DNA of 64,000 nucleotides from Colletotrichum lupini (taxonomy: Eukaryota; Ascomycota; Sordariomycetes; Glomerellales; Glomerellaceae), in the NCBI RefSeq assembly GCF_023278565.1, contig NC_064678.1:5952001-6016000 (forward strand). The letters run 5' to 3'. Under the pieces are notes generated by a model. It saw nothing but the letters and a program-made list of their open reading frames with translations, was not told where the DNA came from and made no database searches. Both the position numbers and the translations under genes were made by a program. Within the stretch, counting starts at the first letter, position 1, and each line of letters opens with the position of its first letter. Positions 45,453 to 56,925 of the stretch are shown here, in pieces.

Positions 45453-46094
45453 TGGCCGTGCCCGGCTCGACGAATGCGCATCTCGGAACGTGACCTGGGC
45501 TGGAGGGGAGAGAACACCCATGTATACCATTCACCAAGGGTCATTGACGACATTGCCCGGTCCGTGGGTCACGTTCGGAGGTTGCTGTACCCCTATCACA
45601 CCACTTTGTTGTACATTATTCTATGACCATAGCGCGGCGTCTTTATGGCTTTCTTTTTATGGCGGTTTTTTTATGGCGGTCGGGAGGACACGGCAAATAT
45701 GGAATGGACTGCGACGGATACGGAAAATTCTTGGACTCCTGTCATGCCGTCCCTGTATGACATCCCCTCTCTTGGATTTGGCACTTACGTAGTCAAAAAT
45801 AACATGTAAAAACTTTGAAATATTTATAAGCTGGGCCAACCCGATCTGTGCAAGTTTTTCTCAGCTGCAGAGTTGTATGTTGGCTCACGGTCCTACATAA
45901 TGCCATGGATAGCTTGTTTTTTTGTGACCATTTGTCTGCGTATTCTGTTTTGTATTCACTTTGATGGGTATCACCGTTTATTCAGGCTCAGCAAGTCAAT
46001 CATCTGACCAACATCAACCTTGCCTTGATCATGTCTTCTTTACTCTACAAGTTTACAGTATAGTACACTTCTATACAAAGAGTCGTGTCCGCGT
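45453..46094. other. Intergenic between converging genes
   Basis: 640 bp including AT-rich 3' regions; no gene seen. Confidence 0.4.
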
Positions 46095-47446
46095 TCACTT
46101 TTGCGCCTTCTTCGCTTCAGCGTTGGCAGCCTCCTCGTCGGCCATCATGGCCTCGATATCCCCAGACACAAGCCAATCCCTGACCTCGTCCACAATCTTA
46201 TCCAGCGACTCGCCCCCCGCAATCACATCGGGCAGATTATGCACATCGATCCCCGCCCGGTGGTCCGTCACGCGGTCCTGGTTATAGTTGTACGTCCGGA
46301 TCTTGTCCCCGCGCGTAATCTTGTGCTTGGACAGCACAGAGTTCCTCAATTGGGCGGCGGCCTCCTCGCGCGCCTCGCGCCGCTGCAGAGCCACCCGCGA
46401 CCGGATCAGCTTCCACGCGTCGTCCCGGTTCCGCGACTGCGACCGCGAGTCCTGCATGCTGACGACGGTGCCCGTGGGGATATGCGTCATGCGGATCGCG
46501 GACTCGGTCTTGTTGACGTGTTGCCCGCCCGCGCCGCGCGCCCGCATCGTCTCGATCTTGACCTCGGACGGGTCGATGAAGAAGTCGCTCTCCGGGTTGT
46601 TGATGTCTTCCATGTCGCCGCCGTTGTCGCCCTGAAACGAAGGGAGGACCCAGACCGCCACGGCGCTCGTGTGCACGCGGCCCTTGCTTTCCGTCGCCGG
46701 GATCCGCTGGACGCGGTGCATGCCCGCCTCCCCGCGGAAGAGGTCGTACGCGCCCGGGTCCTGGACCTCGATGACGGCTTCCTGGAGGGGGCTCTCGCCC
46801 GCCGCAGAGGAGGAGTCGCCCGCCGCGTCAGCCATGTCGTACTTTATAACGTTTGCACGCAAGCCCTTTCTTGCACAGTAGCCCTTGTACATCTTGAACA
46901 GCGTGTCGGCGAAGAAGCGGCCCTCAAGACCGCCGGGACCGGGGCGGAGCTCTAGGAGGCAGGGCATGTGCGCGTAGGGGTCCTTGGGCGTGAGCGAGGC
47001 GGAGAGCTTGCGCGAAAGGGAGCTGAGCTGGCCGTTTGTGGCTTGGAGTTCCTCGGCGGCCATTTCGCGGAGCTCTTTATCCTTGGAGAAGAGAAGGCCG
47101 TCGAGCTCGGCGATGGAGGATTGTGCCTTTTCCCATTCTCGGAGGGCGGTTACGACGCTCGAGAGCTCGCCTACACGGCGGGCCGTTTTGGAGTCGTAGT
47201 CTGCTTCGAGGGCCGCGGCGAGGGCGTCGTGTTCTTTTGCGATGTTGCGGGCTCGTTGGAGGAGGGCTGGTGGGAGGGTTGCTGTTGCGTCTGGGGTTCG
47301 ACGACGTATTAGTTAGGGGATCGTAGAGGTTCAGAGTCGACGTGGATTGAGAGCTTACCGGAGCTAGCATGGCGGATGAATTGGGTCGCTCTGGGCTTCA
47401 GAAGCCCTCCCAGGCAGCGACGGCACACCCATGGTGCTGCGAGCAT
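46095..47446 (-). CDS. Mitochondrial peptide chain release factor 1
   Basis: Exons 47446-47359 and 47290-46095 give 427 residues. It releases finished chains from mitochondrial ribosomes at UAA and UAG. The first 30 residues, with several arginines and no acids (MLAAPWVCRRCLGGLLKPRA), look like a mitochondrial presequence. A coiled-coil-rich N-domain follows at about 40-140. The GGQ catalytic loop is GAGGQHVNKTESA, with GGQ at 284-286. The tail KITRGDKIRTYNYNQDRVTDHR is the bacterial RF1 type. The codon-recognition region lies around residues 190-235. A mildly acidic, serine-rich insert (AAGDSSSAAGE) interrupts the domain before that. The C-terminal EAANAEAKKAQK tail is fungal. The intron sits just after the presequence. 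Confidence 0.93.
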
Positions 47447-47827
47447 ACTCGGACAGCGAGGCGGACTGGCTAGAGAGGAATTAAGAGGAATCGGGTTACT
47501 TTTTGGAGGTGGTCAAAAAAAGTTTGGATGACCCAGAGCTTCGGTACAAAGTTCCGCGCCAGTGACATCAATTCACTTGCAGTCCAAAAAAAAAGTGCAT
47601 TATGTAATACTCTGCATTTCATCTCATCAAACAACTCAACATGAATGTTTCTTCGCACCCAAGTTTTTGTTGGCTTTTCCCCTGTTATTCATCTTGATTC
47701 TTATTGAATCCCATCTCTACTGAGATTTATCTTAGCTTTTATCATAGACTTCAGTCTCATCTCACACAGTTCACCGCCAGATAACCACTGCATACGCTCG
47801 TTTCTTAACATCATTAACTCGTATTGT
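47447..47827. other. Intergenic between tandem minus-strand genes
   Basis: 380 bp, AT-rich, no gene seen. Confidence 0.4.
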
Positions 47828-48910
47828 TCATACCGTCCTTTGACGTTTAGCACTTTGGCTTGTATCGTCCAAAGATGCAAGCCACTCACGCACACGGCCC
47901 TTGTCCTCTCCGCCCGAGGGCATAACATATTGATCCAAAGGTTTCTGGACCGTACGGGGGCCTGCCAAGACCCCTTCTCTCTCCAGGTATGCTCGCTTGG
48001 CCGCCAGCGGATAGGTTAGGTACATCTCGGCCATGCCTGGCTCCATCAAACTTCGGCAAGCGATCTCCAGCCCATCAGGCACAAGTCTATCCTCAAAATT
48101 GAACCATACGTCGGCTACAGCCTTCTTCATGATGAAGTCTCGAGGAGGGATCAAGAGCCCTTGGCTTTTCAGGTATGCCCGTTTCTTCGGCAGCGAGAAT
48201 CTCATGCACACTTCGTCCATTCTCGTCTCGCTGAATTCCGTTGCAATGGTCTTTAGTCCAAAGGGTACCAGTTCGGGCCCAAAATTGTCCCTCACGTCGG
48301 TCATGGCCAGCTGAATAGGGTCGCGCATTTCCTTTTCTATGCTCTTCATTATGCCCGTGCACTGATCGAGGATGCGGGTGACCCGGTCACATGTCACCTC
48401 CATCAACTCTTGCCGCTGCTTCGACTTGGTCCGCCGCGGTGTAAGCCGGACCGGATGGATTGCGACGGCGTCCAGCGCCGGGCCCATTGAGGCTATTGTC
48501 TTCGCCCTCTTTGTCGTGTGTTCACCGTCGGCGGCAGCAGAAGCAGCTGTCATGGCCTGTGTTCTCTTCACACCAGCGATGGACTTCTGCAATTCGGCTT
48601 GGCTGCGGTGGAACTTTTGGACGCCTCGCTCAATCGCCATGCGTCGAGATGCGGCGGGCGATGGTAGTGCTGGCCAGTCGCTCAGAAGTGGTACGCGACG
48701 GTTGCCGTCCTTGTCGTATTTGGTGTCGCTGTCTTCTTCTTGCGCATCGTCGGAGGACGAATCCTCCTCAGTGAAGTACTCGTCGGACGATGCATCCATC
48801 ATCTGCCCCTCGAGTATGCCAGTCACCTTGATTGCCGCCGCGGCAGCTGCGCCTGCAATCGCCGTATAAATGACTGGTGTTTCTTCGCCTGAGTCTGTAT
48901 CTGGATACAT
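47828..48910 (-). CDS. Protein of unknown function with an internal duplication
   Basis: Single exon, 360 residues. I do not recognise the family. The N-terminus has an alanine-rich hydrophobic stretch (14-30), then an acidic serine-rich segment (40-65). A basic part around 155-170 (TPRRTKSKQRQ) and the end KRQRTV could be nuclear signals. Two similar blocks follow each other, at about 203-258 and 263-320. Each reads roughly 'W/F-x-F/G ... LVP-x-GL-x-x-(A/I)' and ends '(A/K)KRAYL-x-x-(Q/E)G-(L/V)L ... PR'. This repeat implies a small helical module duplicated in tandem. A pair of cysteines (174, 184) precedes it. Nuclear location and DNA or chromatin binding are guesses only. Confidence 0.7.
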   Translation of the reverse strand: MYPDTDSGEETPVIYTAIAGAAAAAAIKVTGILEGQMMDASSDEYFTEEDSSSDDAQEEDSDTKYDKDGNRRVPLLSDWPALPSPAASRRMAIERGVQKFHRSQAELQKSIAGVKRTQAMTAASAAADGEHTTKRAKTIASMGPALDAVAIHPVRLTPRRTKSKQRQELMEVTCDRVTRILDQCTGIMKSIEKEMRDPIQLAMTDVRDNFGPELVPFGLKTIATEFSETRMDEVCMRFSLPKKRAYLKSQGLLIPPRDFIMKKAVADVWFNFEDRLVPDGLEIACRSLMEPGMAEMYLTYPLAAKRAYLEREGVLAGPRTVQKPLDQYVMPSGGEDKGRVREWLASLDDTSQSAKRQRTV

Positions 48911-50879
48911 TGCTGTGATATCTTAGCAATCCATTCGCTTTATTCAAAGTAGGCAGATCATGGCTAGTTTAAGTGCGAACTTGGCTTCCCCTGACAGAAC
49001 TCTGCGTGAGTGAGGGCGAGTCGCGTGGACCTCGCCAAACATTCACCGCGTTATGGAGTTGCCCAATCATGAATACTGAATCGTATTATGTAAACGTCAT
49101 CCAATCTATTGATCTGCTCGATGGTTCCCGTTCCGCAAGATTGAGTTTACAGAGTTCACATATATCCTTGCGACCGCACCACTATTTTAACGGCTTTCGA
49201 TGGAGGCTGAATGAGTTTCAACTCAGCATTCCCCGAGGTTCGTCGGGTTTCTTCAACACCAACAGTTCATGCTCATGACTCTGTGTTCATCACGCGCCAT
49301 TCATGCTTTCCTCTCCCTCTTCCCAAAAGGGCTCTCGTATATCCGTATGTCCAAGCCATGCTTATCCCTTCACTTTGCCCTGCCAACGTCCATGACCGAG
49401 GTTTCCCCAGAACTTCTAGTCCCAGGTATGCAACCTCACGAAAGACCATAAAGCTCCTGCTTCGTGTCCAAGTCATTTCGGCACGAGCAGCATTATAGCG
49501 AAGGATTAAGCCCATGCAGCTTCAGTGCGGACTCAGGTTCATGACCGGATGGTATTACATATCCGTGCTAAGAATTTGTATGCCCACGCAACTCGGCTGA
49601 GCCACATCCTATCTCCGAGTCAAGCAAGCTTAGGACATAGCCGTAACCTACCGACAACCTTCCGGATATCCGCCTCGTATGGCTTGAAAGGTCTTTTCGT
49701 TTACCAAAGCATTTTGTTTACTAAATCCAGTTTCGTTTCTGATTCCCGAACTCCGTCGTCGTTTGGACAAGCTAAGCTGTAAATACTCTGCCTGTCCTAT
49801 CAATGTATTCCTAAGCCTCAGCATAAACTACCCTAATTCCCGAAGACCTTTTTCTACTCGTTTCCCGAACGTGGCTGGCGGAACGTCAAGCTAGCTCGAA
49901 TGACGGGCCTTTGCTCACTTAGACACCGGTCACGGCATGCATGATCCGACCTTTGTGGGGATGTTTGTTTCCTTAAATCATAGTTGTCGACTCATTAGTC
50001 GACTGATGTCGTCTAAAGTCTCACTTCTGTCTTGAACACCTGACTCCGCTTAAGACATATCATATCCCAGTTTAGTATGAGCGTAAGCCTCCTCCATCGG
50101 GGCCAAGGGTGTTACAGTTTTGAGGACGATGAGACCAACATCTCCTCCTTGAAATTGTGACTATCATCCGGAATCATGGTGTTAATGGTAGGTCTGTCTT
50201 TGTTTCTGGAAAGAATCTCAAGACAACATTATTATTTCTGAAGCTTGTGTTACTCATCAAACCCGACTGTTTGAACTATCATTGAATAAGCAGGGTCCCC
50301 GCAACATGGTCGATAATGAGTTCAGGAGATTGACGACATTGAGAGAATACTTGATTAACCAGTCTTCAATTCAGGGGTGTCGCATGGTCAGGAACTTCGC
50401 GCTCGCCTTTGCGGAGTTTTTTGAAGCCCGGATCGGCTCGAAGTCGGGCATTTTAAGCGGCTGAATCCTTCCCACAGACTAAGTTATAGCGTTGAGAATT
50501 AAACAGGTCTGCGAACCACTCATGTTCTTGAATAGCACCAGCACTCCCGTATATGCGGAACTCCCTGTGAGGATTATTTGGGCCAAGCTCTTCTCAGTAA
50601 GCGTCAGGCAGAAGCGACGCTAAAAGTGGCTTGACCAGAGTCAGGTGGATATTGTGCTGCTCGTATTCAATTCAGGGCTGAAAGTTCACCCTCCTATGAC
50701 ACAGCCCTAGCGAGTGAAGATCATCCCTTCAACTGGGGATTTAAGAACTCAGCTAAGTCGCCCCTAAGTAAGTCCCAGAAGCAGTCTATAAGCCTCATTC
50801 AGCCCTACAATTCCGCATTCGTTCCTCACAAGCTTCAACGGTTTCTAGTGCCGAAGCTGTACTTTCGCTAAACATCACA
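48911..50879. other. 2.0 kb without a recognisable gene
   Basis: Normal composition, short unsupported frames. The last 150 bp before 50880 hold the promoter and leader of the small secreted protein, including CTATAAGC near 50787. Confidence 0.45.
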
Positions 50880-51374
50880 ATGAAGTGCTCTACCATCATC
50901 GCCGCCTCCTCCTTGGCCCTCGTGTCAGCAGGAAACTGCAGCCTCCCCCAAATCAACCTGGGTCACTTCTCCTTCCCTCATACCAACATGTTCGTCGCCT
51001 GGTCGCCCTACACACCGACCACGATCCAAGAGCTCGACGACGTGTGCGTCAAGGCGGGCGCCATCAAGGGTACTGCTACGTGGACCGCCGTCCGCACCGC
51101 GAGCACTTACACGTCGGGACCCATCTGCGGAAACCCCTTCAACATCACGAGCGATGAGACGGGCGTCACGTACCGCAACCTCGAACTGGCTTGCAGCGAC
51201 GACAACAGCGAAGGACTGGCGACGCAGGTCACTGCTATTGTGGACGCGACGTCCCAGACTACTGTTCAGACATGCACGCCTGTGCTGGTGGACGGTCAGC
51301 CGTTCCGCTTGGGCGATGGTTGCTCCAACTATCGCGGCAGCTCTCTGTCTTTCGACTTTGCTTGTTCTTCATAA
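50880..51374 (+). CDS. Small secreted cysteine-containing protein, candidate effector
   Basis: Single exon, 164 residues. A signal peptide (MKCSTIIAASSLALVSA) should be cut near residue 18. The mature part has seven cysteines at 20, 56, 83, 105, 132, 148 and 162, two N-glycosylation sites (NCS, NIT) and many threonines. I do not recognise a domain. The odd cysteine number leaves one free or used for a dimer. Size, secretion and isolation in gene-poor DNA fit fungal effectors or secreted surface proteins. The start is preceded by CATCACA, a normal fungal context. Confidence 0.75.
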   Translation: MKCSTIIAASSLALVSAGNCSLPQINLGHFSFPHTNMFVAWSPYTPTTIQELDDVCVKAGAIKGTATWTAVRTASTYTSGPICGNPFNITSDETGVTYRNLELACSDDNSEGLATQVTAIVDATSQTTVQTCTPVLVDGQPFRLGDGCSNYRGSSLSFDFACSS

Positions 51375-52461
51375 AGCTGAAGACAGTGGCTTTTGGGTCA
51401 GCTGCTGAGTTTCAGGTATAACTATGCGCATTATTGGGACAATCATGAAAAGTTAGAAAAGTTGGGCTCAGCCTGTTAGACACAAGCCCCAGGTTGGCAT
51501 GGGGTTTCCACTTTCTCGTACCAACATAGACCTCGAACCATAAAAGCCGATCAAGCCTATATCAGAGTCAAATCACTAAAGTTTTAATTTCCTGATAATT
51601 TGTCTGCATATGATACGCAAGGTAATAGACATAGGATGCCAACTTGGAGCTCAACTCATTGTCAATGAATATCACTCAAGCACAGTACCTTAGGTATTCG
51701 AGATACGCCAGCCAACGTTTGCCACTTCTCTCGAGTTCCTATAAGGCAGCTGATAAACATCTAATTCATTTCTCATGCGGCACAGTAAGGGGTCTAAACC
51801 ACTTGCCTGAGCCAATTTCTGGGCATGCTCGATATACACTTGGTGACTGAGAACGGCCACTAATCATCGTTGGACAACCATGTGGAGTTCCTAACAGGTC
51901 TGCCCTGTTACGTTAGTTCAGTGCCAAGTGGCAGAGCTTATACGCCTTAGGGCGGCTCTCCGCGTTTAGTTAATCAAGCTAAAGCTTATTGGCACTGAAA
52001 CCCTCCAAATCGCAACGCCCTTCCACTGACATCCGTCCCACACATTGACTTGGCCTCCACATTTTGCCGGTCTTAACCTGCCTCTTCGGCATGACCAGTC
52101 GTGATACCAGCTCAATTCGTCATAACTTGGCGGAGCTTGCAGCTTGACTAAGAAAGTATTGGATCAACCGAGTTTCAAGCTGTGGGCGATAGGACTAGTG
52201 TTCATCATCTGTCCCTGCTTGGCGACCTCCACCGTCACGAGCTTCGATCGAAAGGCGTGACAAGATATCTAGAAACCAGCACTGTTGCATGAGTCAAATC
52301 AAGTCGATAATCTCAACTTATATAAACCACATCTAGGATTCAACCATACTTATCCGCCCCCGGCTGGTAACCGTTCATCATCAAACGATTTCTTGTTTAC
52401 TCCGGCTTTCCGCAAGATCCTCCCAAGTCCCCCCCCCCCCACCCCCGCCTAGACACTTACA
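51375..52461. other. 1.1 kb intergenic
   Basis: No gene seen. A run of 12 C lies at 52429-52440, only 21 bp before the next start codon, in its 5' leader. Confidence 0.4.
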
Positions 52462-53154
52462 ATGGGTTACGTCCTCTACATCGCCAACAAGCGCTACTCC
52501 AGCTGGTCCATGAGACCCTGGGTCCTCCTCAAAGCCCTCAACGTCCCCTTCGAAGAGCGTCTTCAGACTTTCGTCGCCGGTCTTCGCCAACCCGCGTTCC
52601 TGAGCTTCTCTCCCTCAGGCAAAGTCCCCACCCTCCAGGACGGCGACACCACCGTCTGGGACTCCCTCGCCATTGTGGAATACATCGCCGAAGACCACCC
52701 GGCCGCCTGGCCGCAAGACAAAGTCGCCCGCGCCTTCGCCCGCAGCGCCGCCGCGGAGATGCACACCGGCTTCGAGGCCATCCGCGACCAGTGCTCCATG
52801 AACGTGGCGCTGCGCATCGACCTCGGCGGGCCGCCCGACGCGGCGTTGCAGCGCGACCTTGACCGGCTCGAGGAACTCTGGGTCGAGGGTTTGACGCGCT
52901 TTGGCGGGCCGTACCTCGCGGGTGCGGAATTCAGCGCCGCGGACGCCTTCTTTGCGCCTGTTGCGACGAGGATCCAGACTTTTGGGTTGAAGGTTTCGGA
53001 GCCTGCGATGAAGTATGTGGAGACGCTGTTGGAGCATCCTGCTGTTAATCAGTGGGTTGTGGAGGGTATTGCTGAGACGGCGAGGGAGCCGTACCATGAG
53101 AAGGACGTGCTGAGAGGCCGGAAGGTCTTGAAGGACTTGACTCAGACTCAATGA
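52462..53154 (+). CDS. Glutathione S-transferase family protein
   Basis: Single exon, 230 residues, cytosolic. The thioredoxin-like N-domain (1-80) begins YVLYIANKRYSSWSMRPWVL. The serine in the SSWSMRPW block (13-20) is the likely thiol-activating residue, as in zeta-like and bacterial GSTs. SGKVPTLQDGDTTVWDS is the glutathione-binding loop with its cis-proline and the following acidic/serine pair. The all-helical C-domain contains GPYLAGAEFSAADAFFAP, the usual N-capping box. It probably conjugates or isomerises small electrophiles. The N-terminal pattern is much like proteobacterial GSTs, which raises possible old transfer, but codon use matches its neighbours. Confidence 0.88.
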   Translation: MGYVLYIANKRYSSWSMRPWVLLKALNVPFEERLQTFVAGLRQPAFLSFSPSGKVPTLQDGDTTVWDSLAIVEYIAEDHPAAWPQDKVARAFARSAAAEMHTGFEAIRDQCSMNVALRIDLGGPPDAALQRDLDRLEELWVEGLTRFGGPYLAGAEFSAADAFFAPVATRIQTFGLKVSEPAMKYVETLLEHPAVNQWVVEGIAETAREPYHEKDVLRGRKVLKDLTQTQ

Positions 53155-53691
53155 TTTACATGCTGGAATTGGCGATGATGGTTAGGGTTTCTTGTTACAT
53201 GGCGCAAGGTGGCTATTCGGGTACATGATGCTAGGCCTGTCTCGACTGCTCTAGGCTCTCTCGGGATGTCGATGGGAGATCCATCTAACGAAGACTTGCT
53301 TGCAAATAGAGATTTCACTTGAAGTTGCTTCTTCTTTGAACTGACTGTGAACGAGTTTGAGGCGGCGAGAGACTCCATGTCACCTACTAACTTGACTCTC
53401 TAAGTGTACAAGTCTAACCCCTTCGCGGACCAGGCGTACCTGTTCCTTCGAGCATCACAGACGTTTGGAGCTTTGGAACTATTATGCAGTTGAGAGACTC
53501 CTGAATTGATTGCACACTGCCTGATATGTTTCAAGACTGGCCTACAACCCGGCGTCTTGAGATTGTGCAGCTAGACTGTAAGTCTGTGAAGATATATATA
53601 TATACAAAGAAGTTGTAGGTCTTTGGGCCTCTCGGCAGCCATTTGATCTTCGTACACCTAGGTACATCGATTTCTTTAATAACATCAAGTC
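53155..53691. other. Intergenic between converging genes
   Basis: 540 bp; a short TA repeat (tatatatatata) near 53592-53603. No gene seen. Confidence 0.4.
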
Positions 53692-54219
53692 TTAGTTGGG
53701 GTTGCAATAGAAGCAGCCCATGTTGTTGTCAATTCCGCTGGCCAGGTTGCCGCCGGGGTATCTGAAGATTTGGTGAGAGCCCTTGGTGGCGTCACAACCG
53801 CTGCCAGCTCTATGAGGTCGTCAGTTTCTCACACTCAAGACACATCAAATACGGAAGACTAAGAAAGGGTTCCCGTACTGGTAGAAATCGCACCAACCAC
53901 CGTTGTCAGGGCCTACAGAGCTAATACGGGAGACCCAGTAGGAGTCAGGGTAGATGCCGACGCTGATGGGGTAGCAGCCGTAGTAGCAGGAACCACTGAA
54001 GTTCTGCCCGTCACACATGTAGACGCCCTCACAGATGCGCTTGTTGAGACTGCGGGCGGCGTTGGAACCGTCGGACTTGAGCTTGGCGACCTCAGTCTTC
54101 AGCTCCTCGTACGGCAGGGGACCGGCGAGGACGTAGGAGTTGGCATCCTCGGGAACGGGGCTGGGGGCGGTAGCCACGAGGGTGGCCGAGACGAGAGCAA
54201 GGAGAGAGGAGACGCGCAT
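53692..54219 (-). CDS. Small secreted cysteine-rich protein with a Kex2-type site
   Basis: Two exons, 54219-53879 and 53809-53692, give 152 residues. The donor GTACGG inside the CAG codon was chosen, because it is the only one that joins in phase with the acceptor TAG before 53809. Without the intron the frame stops at once. Signal peptide about 1-18 is followed by an acidic propeptide ending in Lys-Arg at 60-61, a Kex2 processing site. The mature part (62-152) holds eight cysteines at 63, 69, 78, 82, 110, 119, 146 and 149, enough for four disulfides. I know no named domain. It fits a secreted antimicrobial or host-directed effector type protein. Confidence 0.75.
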
Positions 54220-56231
54220 GTTGGTGGTTTTGCTGGTTTTTTTGAGAATGGTAGAGAGGCAGGACTTGTTGAGATGGTTTGTCTTGTGTGAGGAGTGGTG
54301 AGAAGGGTTGAGGTTGACGGGAAGGCACCAGGCTTAATATACCCGGAATTAGAGATGACTTCCTGAGAAGAGCCACCCGAGATACTATTAGCAAGGCAAA
54401 GGACGGTGTTCAGCTGTCCAATGCATGGGTTCCTCGGCTCATCTTCAGCTATCACTCATGACAAAGACCATGCTTCAGCTCGGGGTGGATATCACAACAG
54501 GAGACTAGGTGGGCTTACAAGGCGTCGGCCATCAACTCAGCTCCGAAGCATCCACGAAGGATTTTGCGAAGCCACCATGTTTGATAGAGATTATTTTAAC
54601 GGACGGCGGGGGTTCTCAAAGAACCTAGTCTAGCTTGAGGGTATTGCAACATCGCGCGTGCCCTGTTGTGCTTCTATTCGGAAAAGTCGGAAGAGCTCCT
54701 ACATGATTGGAGCTGGCATCAACTCAGAGAAGATAGAAGAGACTAGACTTCACAGGGTTCCGCCGCATCCATCGCCTCATAGGGATGAAGCTCACCAGCA
54801 TGTCTTTGAAAGATGCCTAGACTTCATGGGCTCTTCCTGATGAAGAGTCTCAGAGCATAAGCTTATAGGCTCTAGATTGGAGCGGGGGCGTTATTGATAG
54901 GCTCGAACACCGAATCTCAAGGGTTGGGCCGGGAGACGGCTGACGGTGAATGGCTCATGATTCACACGTACGAAAAGTTGAAGACTCTCGTATGGAAAGA
55001 ACAGAAATAGATCCATGATGTAGTAAGGTTGGAATTGACGTAAATATGGCATGGGAGCATTGTAGGCTAGGAGTAGAAGAGAAGGTCCAGATGAAGGGCA
55101 GATGAACTCGAGACTAGGCAGCGAGAATTCGTTCAGCCTAAGCAGCGGTTCTACCGTTACATTCAACGAACCTGGCTAAAACTACGTAGCGTAAGGGGTG
55201 TCAGCGGGGACTTGTGCCGTTGACGGCAGTCCTTCGGCGTTGAGAAGTCTGCACTTGCAGTCGTTATTCTGATATCCATCGGTACAACATGGTGGGCGAG
55301 CGAATAGTGTCACTACCCACCGCAGGTGGCAGAGGCGGGTTAGCGGGAGCTGCCTATCCGCAGTAACCATGTCGAAACATGCCACGGAGATCATGTCCGT
55401 CGATTGCAGTCTTCACGCTAGTGAAAATTTAAACCCCACACTTTGAAGGCTTAACTTAGGATACCAGGGTCATTCAAGATACGGGTTGGGAGAACGAACA
55501 GCTCGAAGTTGTTGTTCTGAGCAACAAGATGGCACGGAAGGATGGCTCTTTGCAAGTCGGCAACGGTTGGCATGGCTTAGCCCAAGACGACGCAGAGCTC
55601 GCATGATTCAAAGTCCTTCATCAAGCACAATACACTCGCCAAACGTTGATATCGTAAGATGAAGAAGTTGGAGATACGAGCGCTGTATGAGGCATGGTGT
55701 TTGTGCAGGTGAGACCCTCGGCTTCGCGTAGCCTGAAGGATTCGAATCCCGACGTTCGCAGCTGCGGTAAGCGACGTGAACTTATCAAGGGGGACCCTGA
55801 GCCAAGAGGAGATTACCATTGCGGCGGGTCTAGCTTGGCCAGCTTGGCTGTGCAACGGCGATTGACGAAGGTGATAGGTATAAGGCACTGGCAGTCTGTC
55901 CGGGAATCGATTCTCGAACCTATCGAAAAGATCGAGGTGTTAAGAGCTGAAGAATGAGATAATTCGCGGGAGAAAGGCCAGCCAATCTCGATGAATTGCG
56001 AGGTATCCTATACGGACGAGGCATTGTTTAGGAAAACTGCCATCTCGTCATATGTGCGTGAGCGTGCACTTGCATTTGTTGTGAGGAGCGTCAAATGGCT
56101 GCGACTTTTCAACTTCGGGATCTGGAATGGCACTTTTTTCGCGCGCAGCGGCACAGCCTATGATCGCGGGCATCCGTAGCTTCAAGATTGGTTAACAAAG
56201 CGGTATTTGTCGACAACCAATAATCGTATCA
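54220..56231. other. 2.0 kb without a recognisable gene
   Basis: Contains the promoter of the minus-strand secreted protein. The remainder has only short unsupported frames on both strands and no RIP bias. Confidence 0.45.
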
Positions 56232-56318
56232 GCCCTGATGGTCTAGCGGTATGATTCTCCCTTAGGGTCTGCTCGGCACGTTTGGGAGAGGTCCCAGGTT
56301 CGGATCCTGGTTAGGGCC
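56232..56318 (+). tRNA. tRNA-Pro (AGG) with a 15-nt intron
   Basis: Acceptor stem GCCCTGA pairs with TTAGGGC (56311-56317). The anticodon stem CTCCC (56257-56261) pairs with GGGAG (56284-56288). The loop begins TTAGGG with anticodon AGG at 56264-56266. The 15 nt TCTGCTCGGCACGTT (56268-56282) sit at the normal eukaryotic intron position, one base after the anticodon. The T-arm CCAGGTTCGGATCCTGG is perfect. A TTTT run for Pol III termination follows at about 56324. Confidence 0.93.
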
Positions 56319-56925
56319 CAGTTCTTTTGTTTTTGCCAATACAAACTGTTGACTAGGTTAGATGGACTCACAACTGTTCGCTGGCGTATATTTGGCACGG
56401 ATATAACCATTTTGTTAACTGGGTGGTGACCGGATGGACCAGCCCACTGACCTCATTTTGTGTTAGTGGTGTTGGGGTTTTTTGGGCTGTGCTTGTAAAG
56501 GAATGGGAGCATAGCAAGGAGGATCAAAGATATCAGCCCTACCTGCTGGGCGGTCGAATGTGAGAATGTGATTGAACGAAAGTAAGAGCAAGATAGGGAA
56601 GACATGTTAATGGCTCAATATTGCCTCCAGTGCAAGCTTCAAGTTCAAACATGAGAGTCCGGACTTAGAGTTCCTTAGGCTCTGATGGCCAGAGGTGTAA
56701 AGGATATGCTTCGGAGGCCTACTGGAGGCCTACCATCAACTGCCAGAGATTGAACTCTAAGTAAACGTTCGAAGATAATTCTCGCTTGCTTGCTGGAGAG
56801 AGATACAATAAATCATGAATTGCCTCTTCAATATGTTCCAAACATGTCAAGAAGAAGCAACCGAGATAGTCGTAAATCGTTCTTGATAACCCAAACCTAC
56901 ACGCAGTCCGACGATCATTCTTGCA
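56319..56925. other. Intergenic, no gene seen
   Basis: 600 bp between the tRNA and the IFI6-like gene, holding that gene's promoter. Confidence 0.4.

Noticed and set aside
46101..46955. 284-codon open frame antisense to the release factor gene
   Set aside because: Arg/Leu/Val-rich translation typical of the complement of GC-rich coding DNA; the minus strand carries the conserved GGQ protein.
55741..55756. TTCGAATCC motif like a tRNA T-loop
   Set aside because: Flanking bases do not form a T-stem, and no acceptor or anticodon arm exists upstream.
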